The position numbers and the translations under genes are program-made. Positions 39,423 through 49,498 of a stretch of 64,000 nucleotides of DNA are shown piece by piece; positions within the stretch are counted from its first letter, which is position 1; each line of letters starts with the position of its first letter. The stretch covers positions 109,995 through 173,994 of the forward strand of contig JAYRLC010000005.1 of assembly GCA_041905405.1 (NCBI GenBank). The letters run 5' to 3'. Under the pieces are notes generated by a model. That model saw nothing but the letters and a program-made list of their open reading frames with translations. It did not search any database and was not told the DNA's origin. Origin of the DNA: RAM1 sp041905405 (GTDB lineage Bacteria > Pseudomonadota > Gammaproteobacteria > Burkholderiales > Burkholderiaceae_C).

Positions 39423-39931
39423 TGCTTGAACGGCTCAAACGAATGGCGCGGCACGGGTGGACCGATGAAGCAGACGTGCGCCGCGCACTGCCACCGGCGT
39501 TGCTGGATCGGTTGACCCGGCGCGTGAGCGCCAGCGAGCGGCGCCACAGCGGCGAGATCCGCATTCACGTGGAGGCGCGGTTGCCCTGGAGCTACCTGTG
39601 GCGCGACGCAACGGCGCGCGAACGGGCCGTCACCCTGTTCGGAAAACTGCGCGTCTGGGACACCGAGCACAACAACGGCGTGCTGATCTACCTGCTGCTG
39701 GCCGAGCACGCGATCGAGATCGTGGCGGATCGCGGCCTGAGCCAGCGTGTACCGGCGACGCAATGGCAGGCCATGGTCCAGCGCATGGGCGGTGCTTTCC
39801 GCGAAGGTCGGTTTGAGAAAGGGCTTACGCAGGCACTCGAAGAGGTCTCGGCCGAGCTTGTGACGCATTTCCCGCTTGCACCCGCGGACACCAACCCCAA
39901 CGAATTGCCTGACGCGCCCACGCTCGGTTGA
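39422..39931 (+). CDS. Second TPM-domain protein, soluble
   Basis: This 169-residue protein carries a single TPM domain with RRVSASERRHSGEIRIHVEARLPW, a VWDTEHNNGVLIYLLLAEHAIEIVADRGLS core and an amphipathic end. Unlike its upstream neighbour it has no signal peptide, membrane segment or glycine tail, so it is probably cytoplasmic or peripheral. The basic N-terminus (MLERLKRMARHGW) could touch the membrane. The order lemA-TPM-TPM is conserved in betaproteobacteria. ATG 39422 overlaps the preceding stop, and a strong terminator follows. Confidence 0.88.
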   Translation: MLERLKRMARHGWTDEADVRRALPPALLDRLTRRVSASERRHSGEIRIHVEARLPWSYLWRDATARERAVTLFGKLRVWDTEHNNGVLIYLLLAEHAIEIVADRGLSQRVPATQWQAMVQRMGGAFREGRFEKGLTQALEEVSAELVTHFPLAPADTNPNELPDAPTLG

Positions 39932-39951
39932 TGCGGAGGGCCGGCCCCAAG

Positions 39952-39984
39952 TAAAAAGCCCCGCTGTTGCGAGCGGGGCTTTTG
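39952..39984. terminator. Bidirectional terminator between the TPM gene and atpC
   Basis: AAAAAGCCCCGCT pairs with AGCGGGGCTTTT around a GTTGCG loop. A runs on one side and T runs on the other allow it to stop both the lemA-TPM transcript and the opposing atp operon. Confidence 0.9.
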
Positions 39985-40008
39985 GTTTTGGCGGCAAGCC
40001 GAAGCGGC

Positions 40009-40425
40009 TTACTTCTTCTGGCGGTACTTGCGCAGCGCGGCGATCTGGGCGGCCATCACGGCCAGCTCGGACTGCGCCTTGGCGATGTCGAGTTCGCCCT
40101 TGGCGTTCTTGAGCGCTTCTTCGGCTGCGGCCTTGGCGGCGTTGGCTTTCTCGTCGTCCAGGTCCTTGCCGCGCACGGCGGTGTCGGACAGCACCGTGAC
40201 GCAGTTGGGCTGCACTTCCAGAATGCCGCCGGCAACGAAGACGAACTCCTCGCTGCCGTCGGCCATTTCGATGCGCACCGAACCGGGCCGGATCCGCGTG
40301 ATCAGCGGCGTGTGGCGCGGGTAGATGCCGAGCTCGCCCGCTTCGCCGGGCAGGGCCACGAACTTGGCCTCACCCGAGAAGATGGACTCTTCGGCACTGA
40401 CCACATCAACGTGGATGGTGTTCAT
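40009..40425 (-). CDS. atpC: ATP synthase F1 epsilon subunit
   Basis: This 138-residue epsilon subunit couples the rotor to the c ring and inhibits wasteful hydrolysis. The N-terminal beta sandwich is clear (IHVDVVSAEESIFSGEAKFVALPGEAGELGIYPRHTPL), followed by the two-helix hairpin (AKAAAEEALKNAKGELDIAKAQSEL). It is the last gene of the operon, 21 bases after atpD, and is closed by the terminator at 39952-39984. Confidence 0.97.
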   Translation of the reverse strand: MNTIHVDVVSAEESIFSGEAKFVALPGEAGELGIYPRHTPLITRIRPGSVRIEMADGSEEFVFVAGGILEVQPNCVTVLSDTAVRGKDLDDEKANAAKAAAEEALKNAKGELDIAKAQSELAVMAAQIAALRKYRQKK

Positions 40426-40446
40426 GTCGGTTCCGTTCGTTGCCGA

Positions 40447-41853
40447 TTAGGCGACCTTCTTGGCTTTCTCGAAGGCTTCGTCGATGGTGCCGACCATGTA
40501 GAAGGCCTGCTCGGGCAGGTGGTCGCACTCACCGGCGGTGATCATCTTGAAGCCGCGGATGGTTTCGGCCAGCGGCACGTACTTGCCGGGCGAGCCCGTG
40601 AACACTTCGGCCACGTGGAACGGCTGGCTCAGGAAACGCTGGATCTTGCGGGCGCGGGCCACGGCCAGCTTGTCTTCCGGCGCGAGTTCGTCCATGCCCA
40701 GAATCGCGATGATGTCGCGCAGTTCCTTGTAGCGCTGCAGCGTGCCCTGCACGGCACGGGCCGTGTTGTAGTGCTCTTCGCCCACGACCAGCGGGTCCAG
40801 CTGGCGGCTGGTGGAGTCCAGCGGGTCCACGGCGGGATAGATGCCCAGGGCGGCGATGTCACGCGACAGCACCACGGTGGAGTCCAGGTGGGCGAAGGTC
40901 GTGGCGGGCGACGGGTCGGTCAAGTCGTCGGCGGGCACGTACACGGCCTGGATCGACGTGATGGAGCCGACCTTGGTCGACGTGATGCGCTCCTGCAGGC
41001 GGCCCATTTCCTCGGCCAGCGTCGGCTGGTAGCCCACGGCGGAAGGCATGCGGCCCAGCAGCGCGGACACTTCGGTGCCGGCCAGCGTGTAGCGGTAGAT
41101 GTTGTCCACGAAGAACAGCACGTCACGGCCTTCGTCGCGGAACGACTCGGCGATGGTCAGCCCGGTCAGCGCCACGCGCAGACGGTTGCCCGGGGGCTCG
41201 TTCATCTGGCCGTACACCATGGCCACTTTGGATTCGGCCAGGTTGTCCAGCTTCACGACGCCGGAGTCGGCCATCTCGTGGTAGAAGTCGTTGCCTTCAC
41301 GGGTGCGCTCACCCACGCCGGCAAACACGGACAGACCCGAGTGCGCCTTGGCGATGTTGTTGATGAGCTCCATCATGTTCACGGTCTTGCCCACGCCGGC
41401 GCCGCCGAACAGGCCCACCTTGCCGCCCTTGGCGAACGGGCAGACCAGGTCGATCACCTTGATGCCGGTTTCCAGCAGTTCCTGCGACGGCGACAGCTCG
41501 TCGTACGCCGGGGCCTTGCGGTGGATGGACGCCGTCAGCGCCTGGTCCACGGGGCCGCGCTCGTCGATCGGGTTGCCCAGCACGTCCATGATGCGGCCCA
41601 GCGTGGCCTTGCCGACGGGCACCGTGATCGGGGCGTTGGTGTTGTAGACCATGTTGCCGCGGCGCAGGCCGTCGGACGAACCCAGCGCGATGGTGCGCAC
41701 GATGCCGTCACCCAGCTGCTGCTGCACTTCCAGCGTCAGGGCCGAGCCGTCCATCTTGAGGGCGTCGTACACCTTGGGCATCTGGTCGCGGGGGAACTCA
41801 ACGTCCACCACAGCGCCGATACATTGAACAATCTTGCCTTGCACTTGAGCCAT
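40447..41853 (-). CDS. atpD: ATP synthase F1 beta subunit
   Basis: This 468-residue catalytic subunit has the P-loop GGAGVGKTVNMMELI, the signature PAVDPLDSTSRQLDP and the DELSEED-type loop, which here reads MDELAPEDKLAV. The length is close to the usual 460-470. It forms the catalytic sites with alpha. It lies 48 bases after atpG and 21 before atpC. Confidence 0.98.
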   Translation of the reverse strand: MAQVQGKIVQCIGAVVDVEFPRDQMPKVYDALKMDGSALTLEVQQQLGDGIVRTIALGSSDGLRRGNMVYNTNAPITVPVGKATLGRIMDVLGNPIDERGPVDQALTASIHRKAPAYDELSPSQELLETGIKVIDLVCPFAKGGKVGLFGGAGVGKTVNMMELINNIAKAHSGLSVFAGVGERTREGNDFYHEMADSGVVKLDNLAESKVAMVYGQMNEPPGNRLRVALTGLTIAESFRDEGRDVLFFVDNIYRYTLAGTEVSALLGRMPSAVGYQPTLAEEMGRLQERITSTKVGSITSIQAVYVPADDLTDPSPATTFAHLDSTVVLSRDIAALGIYPAVDPLDSTSRQLDPLVVGEEHYNTARAVQGTLQRYKELRDIIAILGMDELAPEDKLAVARARKIQRFLSQPFHVAEVFTGSPGKYVPLAETIRGFKMITAGECDHLPEQAFYMVGTIDEAFEKAKKVA

Positions 41854-41901
41854 GACTTTTGCTCCAAAAATTTGAATCTGTTGCCAGCCGTTGCGTGGGG
41901 G

Positions 41902-42786
41902 TCAGGCCCCGATCGCCGCAGCCCCGGAAACGATCTCGGACAGTTCCTTTGTGATCGCTGCCTGGCGGGTTTTGTTGTAGACCAGCTTGAGTTCGCCGAT
42001 CACGCTGCCGGCGTTGTCGGTCGCGGCCTTCATGGCCACCATGCGGGCCGACTGCTCGGACGCCATGTTCTCGGCCACGGCCTGGTAGACCAGCGCTTCC
42101 ACGTAGCGCACCAGCAGGTCGTCGATGACGGTCTGCGCGTCGGGCTCGTAGATGTAGTCCCAGCCATGCTCGCCGCCCTGGGCCTTGGCCTCGGCCTGGA
42201 GCTTGGCGGCCGACAGCGGCAGCAGTTGCTCCACCACCGGCTCCTGCTTCATCGTGTTGATGAAGCGGGTATAGGACAGGTAGACGGCGCTCAGCTTGCC
42301 TTCGGCATAGGCGTCCAGAAGCACCTTGACAGGGCCGATCAGACGCTCCAAGTGAGGCGTGTCGCCCAGTTGCGTGACATGCGAGACCACCTGCGCGCCG
42401 ATGCGGTTCAGGAAACCCAGGCCCTTGTTGCCGATGGCCACCGCCTGCGTGGCATGGCCTTCGGCCTGCGCTTCACGCAGCTTGGTCGTCACGGCACGCA
42501 GCACGTTGGTGTTCATGCCGCCGCACAGGCCCTTGTCGGTCGTCACGACGATGACGCCCGTGGCCTTCGCGTCGTTCGCTTTCATGAACGGATGCGTGTA
42601 TTCCGGATTGGCCTTGCCGAGGTTGGCCGCGATGTTGCGGACCTTGTCGGCATAAGGCCGGGCCGAACGCATGCGGTCCTGCGCCTTGCGCATCTTGGAC
42701 GCGGCCACCATTTCCATGGCCTTGGTGATCTTCTTGGTGTTTTCCACCGATTTGATCTTGCCGCGTATTTCCTTGCCTGCTGCCAT
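41902..42786 (-). CDS. atpG: ATP synthase F1 gamma subunit
   Basis: This 294-residue central-stalk subunit begins MAAGKEIRGKIKSVENTKKITKAMEMVAASKMRKAQ, the characteristic N-terminal coiled-coil half, and ends TKELSEIVSGAAAIGA, the C-terminal half. The middle domain (VVTTDKGLCGGMNTNVLR) is typical. It transmits rotation to the catalytic head. It starts 18 bases after the atpA stop. Confidence 0.97.
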   Translation of the reverse strand: MAAGKEIRGKIKSVENTKKITKAMEMVAASKMRKAQDRMRSARPYADKVRNIAANLGKANPEYTHPFMKANDAKATGVIVVTTDKGLCGGMNTNVLRAVTTKLREAQAEGHATQAVAIGNKGLGFLNRIGAQVVSHVTQLGDTPHLERLIGPVKVLLDAYAEGKLSAVYLSYTRFINTMKQEPVVEQLLPLSAAKLQAEAKAQGGEHGWDYIYEPDAQTVIDDLLVRYVEALVYQAVAENMASEQSARMVAMKAATDNAGSVIGELKLVYNKTRQAAITKELSEIVSGAAAIGA

Positions 42787-42804
42787 CAGTGGCTCCTGGT
42801 GGAA

Positions 42805-44358
<1,554 letters not shown>

Positions 44359-44393
44359 GACTCTTTCCTTTTCCTTGAGTTAGCTGGTCCGCC

Positions 44394-44924
44394 TCAGGCG
44401 GTCAGCGCCGTTTTCATTTGTTCCAGGCGGGCCTTGACGGAGGTGTCCAGCACCTCGTCACCCACCACCACGCGAATGCCGCCGATCAGCGCCGTGTCCT
44501 GCTCAACCTTGATGTTGAGCTTGCGGCTGAAACGCTTTTCGAGCACTGCCGACAAGTCGGCCAGCGCCGCACCGTCCACCGGAAACGCGCTGTACACCGT
44601 CGCATCGGACGTACCGCCCTGCGCGTTCTTGAGCGCGCGGAACTGTGCAGCGATTTCAGGCAGCGCCTGCAGGCGGCCGTTTTCGATCACGGTGCGCAGA
44701 AAGTTCTTGGCAGCTTCGGGCAGGGCCGTCTTGGCCACGCCGGAGATGAGGTCGAACACCTGCTGGTCGGTGACCTTCGGGTTGGCAGCAAACTGCAGCA
44801 GTTGCGCATTGCCGGCAACCGCAGCCAGCGGCTCCAGCCAGGCAGCAGCCGCGTTCAGATCAGCCTTCGCGGACTGGTAGAGCGCTTCGGCGTACGGACG
44901 GGCAATGGTGGCGATTTCGGCCAT
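44394..44924 (-). CDS. atpH: ATP synthase delta subunit
   Basis: This 176-residue subunit links the top of F1 to the b stalk. It starts MAEIATIARPYAEALYQSA, the usual N-terminal helix, and ends with DTALIGGIRVVVGDEVLDTSVKARLEQM, the OSCP signature. The length is normal. It is positioned between atpF and atpA, nine bases after atpF. Confidence 0.96.
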   Translation of the reverse strand: MAEIATIARPYAEALYQSAKADLNAAAAWLEPLAAVAGNAQLLQFAANPKVTDQQVFDLISGVAKTALPEAAKNFLRTVIENGRLQALPEIAAQFRALKNAQGGTSDATVYSAFPVDGAALADLSAVLEKRFSRKLNIKVEQDTALIGGIRVVVGDEVLDTSVKARLEQMKTALTA

Positions 44925-44933
44925 GGTGTCCTC

Positions 44934-45404
44934 TTACAGCTCGGTCTTCAGACGGCCCAGCAGGTCGGCGTGGACGCTGGCGTTGACTTCCTTGCGCAGG
45001 ATCTGCTCGGCGCCCTTGACGGCCAGTGCGGCGACCTGCTCACGCAGGGCTTCGCGGGCCTTCACGGTCTGCTGCTCGGCTTCGGCACGGGCGGCGGCAA
45101 CGATCTTGCTGCCTTCTTCCGTGGCGCGGGCCTTGGCTTCCTCGATGATGCCTTGGGCGCGGCGCTCGGCGTCAGCCAGGCGCGCCGCGGTTTCGTTGCG
45201 CGACTTGGCCAGCTCCTCTTCCACGCGCGCGTTGGCGGCGGACAGTTCGGACTTGGCCTTGTCGGCGGCAGCGAGGCCTTCGGCGATCTTGCTCGCGCGC
45301 TCGTCCAGCGCCGCAGCGATGGGAGGCCACACGAATTTCATCGTGAACCCGACCAGGATCAGGAACACGATCATCTGAATGATCAGGGTACCGGTGATGC
45401 TCAT
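44934..45404 (-). CDS. atpF: ATP synthase Fo b subunit
   Basis: This 156-residue protein has one N-terminal membrane helix (LIIQMIVFLILVGFTMKFVWPPI) followed by a long charged coiled coil of Ala, Glu and Lys that forms the peripheral stator stalk. The FVWPPIAAALDERASKIAEGL boundary is a clear AtpF mark. The length equals that of E. coli b. It lies 63 bases after atpE. Confidence 0.97.
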   Translation of the reverse strand: MSITGTLIIQMIVFLILVGFTMKFVWPPIAAALDERASKIAEGLAAADKAKSELSAANARVEEELAKSRNETAARLADAERRAQGIIEEAKARATEEGSKIVAAARAEAEQQTVKAREALREQVAALAVKGAEQILRKEVNASVHADLLGRLKTEL

Positions 45405-45467
45405 TTAATTCCCCCACCCCCGCCGCGGCCAGGCCGCCACAGGGCATGTCGTTGGACCGGCGGCGAT

Positions 45468-45731
45468 TTACTTCGGCAGGTTGGCGATTTGCGCCAGGAA
45501 GGGGTTGGCGGTGGCGAACCACAGCGCGATACCGGTACCGATAATGAATGCAGCGTCGATCAGGCCGGCCAGCAGGAACATCTTGGTCTGCAGTTCGCCC
45601 ATCAGTTCGGGCTGGCGAGCGGCGGACTCAAGGTACTTGCTGCCCATGATGCCGATGCCGATACAGGCGCCGACAGCGCCCAGACCGATGATCAGGCCAG
45701 CGGCCAGTGCAACAAAGCTGATAACTTCCAT
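45468..45731 (-). CDS. atpE: ATP synthase Fo c subunit
   Basis: This 87-residue hairpin protein forms the proton-driven rotor ring. Helix 1 is glycine-rich (LGAVGACIGIGIMGSKYLE), the polar loop is ARQPELMGELQ, and helix 2 carries the proton-binding acid, D59, in AGLIDAAFIIG. There is no Gln/Glu pattern of sodium-type rings in helix 1, so proton coupling is expected. It sits between atpB and atpF. Confidence 0.97.
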   Translation of the reverse strand: MEVISFVALAAGLIIGLGAVGACIGIGIMGSKYLESAARQPELMGELQTKMFLLAGLIDAAFIIGTGIALWFATANPFLAQIANLPK

Positions 45732-45792
45732 GATGACTCCTAAAGGTCTTGGTTAACGAGAAAAGAAAAGGGATAGCGCGGAAAAAACCGTC

Positions 45793-46650
45793 TCAATGCG
45801 CGTCGTGCGCCTGGCCGATGTACACCAGCGTCAGCATCATGAACACGAATGCCTGCAGCGTGATGATCAGAATGTGGAAGATCGCCCAGGCGGTGCCGGC
45901 GATGATGTGGCCGATGGCCAGGCCGATGCCCGTGGCCGTCAGCGACCAGGCGCCGCCCATCAGCGCGATCAGCAGGAAGATCAGTTCGCCGGCATACATG
46001 TTGCCGAACAGCCGCATGCCGTGCGACACGGTCTTGGCGACGAACTCGATGACCTGCATGAGGAAGTTGGCCGGCCACAGCAGCGGGTGGGAGCCAAACG
46101 GCGCGGTGAACAGCTCGTGCACCCAGCCGCCCACGCCCTTGATCTTGACGTTGTAGATCAGGCACAGGATCAGCACGGACAGCGACAGGCCCATGGTCAC
46201 GGACAGGTCTGCCGTGGGCACGACGCGCAGGTAGGCGTGGTGCGGATCGTGACCGGCGGCACCGTAGATCTTTTCCCAGATCAGCGGCAGCAGGTCGACG
46301 GGCAACAGGTCCATGGCGTTGAGCAGGAAGATCCAGACAAACACCACCAGGGCCAGCGGGGCCACCAGCTTGCGGCTGTTCGCGTTGTGCACGATGCCCT
46401 TGGCCTGGGCGTCCACCATCTCGACCAGGATTTCCACGGCGGCCTGGAAGCGGCCGGGCACGCCGGAGGTGGCTTTGCGCGCCGCCAGCCACAGCAGCCA
46501 GCAGCCGAGAACGCCCAGCGCGATGGAGAAGAACAGGGAGTCGAAATTGAAGACCGTGAAATCGACAACGGCCTTGGCCTTGTGATTTTGCAGGTGCGTC
46601 AGGTGGTGAACGATGTATTCACCGGCGGTCGGTCCGTGTTCAGCAGCCAT
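45793..46650 (-). CDS. atpB: ATP synthase Fo a subunit
   Basis: This 285-residue membrane subunit forms the proton half-channels. The key helix has HGMRLFGNMYAGELIFLLIALM, including the essential Arg, and the last helix has LQAFVFMMLTLVYIGQAHDAH. The N-terminal EYIVHHLTHLQNHK segment is periplasmic. Length and order are standard. It starts four bases after the atpI stop. Confidence 0.97.
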   Translation of the reverse strand: MAAEHGPTAGEYIVHHLTHLQNHKAKAVVDFTVFNFDSLFFSIALGVLGCWLLWLAARKATSGVPGRFQAAVEILVEMVDAQAKGIVHNANSRKLVAPLALVVFVWIFLLNAMDLLPVDLLPLIWEKIYGAAGHDPHHAYLRVVPTADLSVTMGLSLSVLILCLIYNVKIKGVGGWVHELFTAPFGSHPLLWPANFLMQVIEFVAKTVSHGMRLFGNMYAGELIFLLIALMGGAWSLTATGIGLAIGHIIAGTAWAIFHILIITLQAFVFMMLTLVYIGQAHDAH

Positions 46651-46653
46651 CTT

Positions 46654-47133
46654 TTACCCGTTACGTTTCGTTTTACGGGGCGCGAATGCCATCGCAACCC
46701 AGTACACCTTCATTGCGAGCACCAAGCCCACCAGCAACGCCGGCCAGCTCAGCCCCACCACCAGCCTTGGCGCGGCGAACAGCATCGCCATCGTCAAAGC
46801 CAACTTGACCATTTCCCACAGGAAGAACCCGACGACCGCAGTCCCCGGATTGAGCGAGGCAAAACGCCCGGTCAGCCCCCGCACGAACACCGCCGCCGGC
46901 AGTGCCACCGCCAACGCGCCGTACCCGGCCGACCAACCTGCTGCTTGCCTCCCGGTGGCACCCCACACGACCAACGCCGCCAGGAGCCCCACCACCACCT
47001 GTCCCGCCACCACCCACCAAGGGGAAACCGGTGGATTCTGTTCACGCAACCGACGCGCTTCTTCAGCGGTCAGGGGCTTGAACTGTTCGGGTCCGTCTGC
47101 ATCTGTTTCAGGCACGGGAGCGATTGTTTTCAT
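46654..47133 (-). CDS. atpI: ATP synthase protein I (AtpI)
   Basis: AtpI assists c-ring assembly and may conduct Mg. From ATG 47133 the protein has 159 residues, with a charged N-terminus followed by four membrane segments (VVAGQVVVGLLAALVVWGA, AGYGALAVALPAAVFV, VGFFLWEMVKLALTMAMLF, WPALLVGLVLAMKVYWVAM). The frame also opens at GTG 47178. A TATAAT lies only a few bases upstream of that codon, so transcription would start too close to it, and I prefer the ATG. It is the first gene of the atp operon. Confidence 0.85.
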   Translation of the reverse strand: MKTIAPVPETDADGPEQFKPLTAEEARRLREQNPPVSPWWVVAGQVVVGLLAALVVWGATGRQAAGWSAGYGALAVALPAAVFVRGLTGRFASLNPGTAVVGFFLWEMVKLALTMAMLFAAPRLVVGLSWPALLVGLVLAMKVYWVAMAFAPRKTKRNG

Positions 47134-47180
47134 TTGAAATGACGCCCCGGTTGCAGCCGTGAAATTTAGCAAAGCCACTG

Positions 47181-47186
47181 ATTATA
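47181..47186 (-). promoter_or_regulatory. Candidate -10 box (TATAAT) of the atp operon
   Basis: A perfect TATAAT on the minus strand about 50 bases before the atpI ATG. I find no good -35 hexamer at 16-18 bases, so the call rests on the -10 and its position. Confidence 0.45.
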
Positions 47187-47301
47187 AGTAAAAACCCGCA
47201 GCATCCGGCCATTTCCAGTCGGCTTGTCGGATAAGGGCTGCGCGCAAAGGTGTTTTGCGCACAAGTCACAATGCCGCACCGCCGCTCTTCAGGTGCCTGC
47301 C

Positions 47302-47748
47302 ATGTACTCCCTGCTCAAGTTCGTCCACCTGGCCGCCGCCATCTTCTGGATCGGTGGCATGGCTTTCATCATGCTGGCGCTGCGCCCGCCGGTGCATGCG
47401 CAGCTGGAGCCCGGCGTGCGGCTGCCGCTGATGGCGGCGGTGCTGGGCCGGTTCTTTGTGGTCGTGTGGATCAGCATTGTGGCGTTGCTGGCCACCGGCA
47501 TGCCGATGCTGACCGCGACCGGCATGAAGGCCGCGCCGGTCGGCGTGCACCTGATGCTGGGCGCGGGCCTTCTGATGATGGCCATCTTTGGCCATATCTA
47601 CTTCGTGCCCTTCCGGCGGCTCAAGCGTGCCGTGGCTGCAGCCCACTGGCCTGAAGGCGCGCGGCATATCGCGCAGATCGTGCTGCTGGCCAAGATCAAC
47701 CTGGGGCTCGGATGGATCGCCATCGGCGGCGTCATGCTGCTGCGCTAG
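47302..47748 (+). CDS. CopD-like small integral membrane protein
   Basis: This 148-residue protein has four membrane helices (LLKFVHLAAAIFWIGGMAFIML, FFVVVWISIVALLATGMPML, GVHLMLGAGLLMMAIFGHIYF, IVLLAKINLGLGWIAIGGVML). The first helix has His followed by Trp-Ile-Gly-Gly, as in the CopD/copper-resistance-D-type domain, and a second His lies in GHIYF. It could bind heme or copper, but no partner is nearby. ATG 47302 was chosen because it begins the first helix. It is divergent from atpI. Confidence 0.8.
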   Translation: MYSLLKFVHLAAAIFWIGGMAFIMLALRPPVHAQLEPGVRLPLMAAVLGRFFVVVWISIVALLATGMPMLTATGMKAAPVGVHLMLGAGLLMMAIFGHIYFVPFRRLKRAVAAAHWPEGARHIAQIVLLAKINLGLGWIAIGGVMLLR

Positions 47749-47755
47749 GGCGGCC

Positions 47756-48268
47756 ATGAGCCTGCTGCGGCGCCTGGCCCGCCGGCTGCGCCTGACGATC
47801 CCGACACGAGACGATCTGGCCGGCCACCCCCTGCTGCGACGCCTGGCCTCACGGCTGCGTGACCCGCGGCTGTGGAGAAACCATCACGAAACACTGGCGC
47901 GCGGCGCCGCCATCGGCCTGTTCTGGGCTTTTTTCCTGCCCTGTCCGCAGGTGATCGTCTCCGCCGTGCACTGCGTCTGGTGGCGCGGGCACATTCCGCT
48001 GGCGGTCGGGCTGACGCTGATCACCAACCCGTTGACCACCGGCTTCTGGCTCTGGGGGGCCTACCATGTGGGCCGGCTTTTTGTGGACGCCCCACCGCCC
48101 GTTCTGCTGGGCGACGAAGCGCCGATCTGGAACACGTTGCTGTCGCTGGGCTGGCCGGCCCTGCTGGGCATGACCGTCTTCTCCCTCGTGGGTGCGCCGG
48201 CCGGGTATTTCGGCGTGAAGCTGGGCCGGCGCGTGCGGATCACGTGGAAGCGCCGCGGCCGCCGCTAG
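47756..48268 (+). CDS. DUF2062 membrane protein
   Basis: This 170-residue protein matches DUF2062: an arginine-rich cytoplasmic N-terminus (RRLARRLRLTIP), then RNHHETLARGAAIGLFWAFFLPCPQVIVSAV, LITNPLTTGFWLWGAYHVGRLF, and a C-terminal membrane segment with an Arg-rich end. The family has no proven activity. It starts eight bases after the CopD-like gene and is probably cotranscribed with it. Next comes dat, 33 bases on. Confidence 0.83.
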   Translation: MSLLRRLARRLRLTIPTRDDLAGHPLLRRLASRLRDPRLWRNHHETLARGAAIGLFWAFFLPCPQVIVSAVHCVWWRGHIPLAVGLTLITNPLTTGFWLWGAYHVGRLFVDAPPPVLLGDEAPIWNTLLSLGWPALLGMTVFSLVGAPAGYFGVKLGRRVRITWKRRGRR

Positions 48269-48301
48269 AAACGGACCGGCGGTGTGGGGGACAATTCCGG
48301 C

Positions 48302-49192
48302 ATGAACCACACCCTGCCCGATCTGCCGTGTTACCTTAACGGCGAATTCACCACCCTGCCCCATGCCAAGGTCAGCGTCATGGACCGGGGCTTCATCTTC
48401 GGCGACGGCGTTTATGAAGTCGTGCCGGTGTACGCCGGGCGGCCTTTCCGTTTTGACGACCATCTGGCGCGGCTGGGCCGCAGCCTGCGCGAGTTGCGCA
48501 TGCCCAACCCGATGTCGGCCGACGCGTGGCGGACCCTGGTGGACCGGCTGATCGCCAACTACGCCGCATCGGTGCAGCGCGCACCGGCCGAGACCGATCA
48601 ACTGGTGTACATCCAGCTCACCCGCGGCGTCGCCATGCGCGACCACGTGATGCCGGCCGGCATCACGCCTACCGTGTTCGCCATGAGCAACGGCATGAAG
48701 GCGCCCAGCGCGGCGGAGCGCGAGCAGGGCGTGGCCTGCGTCACCGCGGACGATTTCCGTTGGGAAAAGGCCCACATCAAATCCGTGAGCCTGCTGGGCG
48801 CGGTGTTTGCCCGCCAGATCAGCGCCGACGCCGGCGCCACCGAAACCGTGATGTTCCGCGACGGCTTCCTGAGCGAAGGCGCAGCCTGCAATGTATGGGT
48901 GGTCAAGGACGGCAAGGTCTTCGGTCCGCCGCGCGATCACCTGGTGCTGGAAGGCATCCGCTACGGGCTCATCGAGTCGCTGTGCCGCGACGCCGGCATT
49001 CCGTTCGAGCTGCGCCGGATTTCGCGCGACGAAGTGCTGGCGGCCGACGAACTGCTGCTGTCGTCCGCCACCAAGGAGGTGCTGGCCATCACCCGCCTGG
49101 ACGGCCGCCCGGTTGGAAACGGCGCACCCGGCCCCATCTGTAAAAAGCTGCACGAAGGCTACCAACGTGCCAAGCAGGAAGACACCGCATGA
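48302..49192 (+). CDS. dat: Class IV aminotransferase, D-amino acid aminotransferase type
   Basis: This 296-residue PLP enzyme of fold type IV has YLNGEF, VSVMDRGFIFGDGVYEV and the Schiff-base lysine K160 in WEKAHIKSVSLLG. LSEGAACNVWVVKDGKV binds the cofactor phosphate. It is likely a D-alanine aminotransferase, though branched-chain or aminodeoxychorismate lyase activity cannot be ruled out from motifs alone. The order dat-ybeD-lipB-lipA is typical of betaproteobacteria. The stop overlaps the ybeD start by four bases. ATG 48302 begins the family N-terminus. Confidence 0.87.
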   Translation: MNHTLPDLPCYLNGEFTTLPHAKVSVMDRGFIFGDGVYEVVPVYAGRPFRFDDHLARLGRSLRELRMPNPMSADAWRTLVDRLIANYAASVQRAPAETDQLVYIQLTRGVAMRDHVMPAGITPTVFAMSNGMKAPSAAEREQGVACVTADDFRWEKAHIKSVSLLGAVFARQISADAGATETVMFRDGFLSEGAACNVWVVKDGKVFGPPRDHLVLEGIRYGLIESLCRDAGIPFELRRISRDEVLAADELLLSSATKEVLAITRLDGRPVGNGAPGPICKKLHEGYQRAKQEDTA

Positions 49193-49494
49193 CCTCCCCC
49201 TCTACGCCGCCCGCCGCCGCCACGCCCGTTGACCGGCGCGACTCGCTCATCGAGTATCCGTCCCGCTTCCCGATCAAGGTCATGGGCGCCAATGCCGAAG
49301 GCTTCGTGCACGCCATGACCACCATCGCGCACCAGTTCGACCCCACGTTCGATGCCGCCACGGTCGAGTTGCGCGACAGCAAGGCCGGCAACTACCTGGG
49401 CGTGACCCTCACCATCACCGCGACCAGCCGCGAACAGCTTGATGAGCTGTACCGCACGCTGTCAACCCACCCAATGGTGAAAGTGGTCTTGTAA
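49189..49494 (+). CDS. ybeD: YbeD/DUF493 family protein
   Basis: This is a 101-residue member of the YbeD family, a small ACT-like fold protein found between dacA or dat and lipB in many proteobacteria. SLIEYPSRFPIKVMGANAEGFVHAM and ATSREQLDELYRTLSTHPMVKVVL are characteristic. It likely has a regulatory role connected to lipoate attachment, known only by gene order. It overlaps dat by four bases and lies four bases before lipB. Confidence 0.93.
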   Translation: MTSPSTPPAAATPVDRRDSLIEYPSRFPIKVMGANAEGFVHAMTTIAHQFDPTFDAATVELRDSKAGNYLGVTLTITATSREQLDELYRTLSTHPMVKVVL

Positions 49495-49498
49495 AGCC

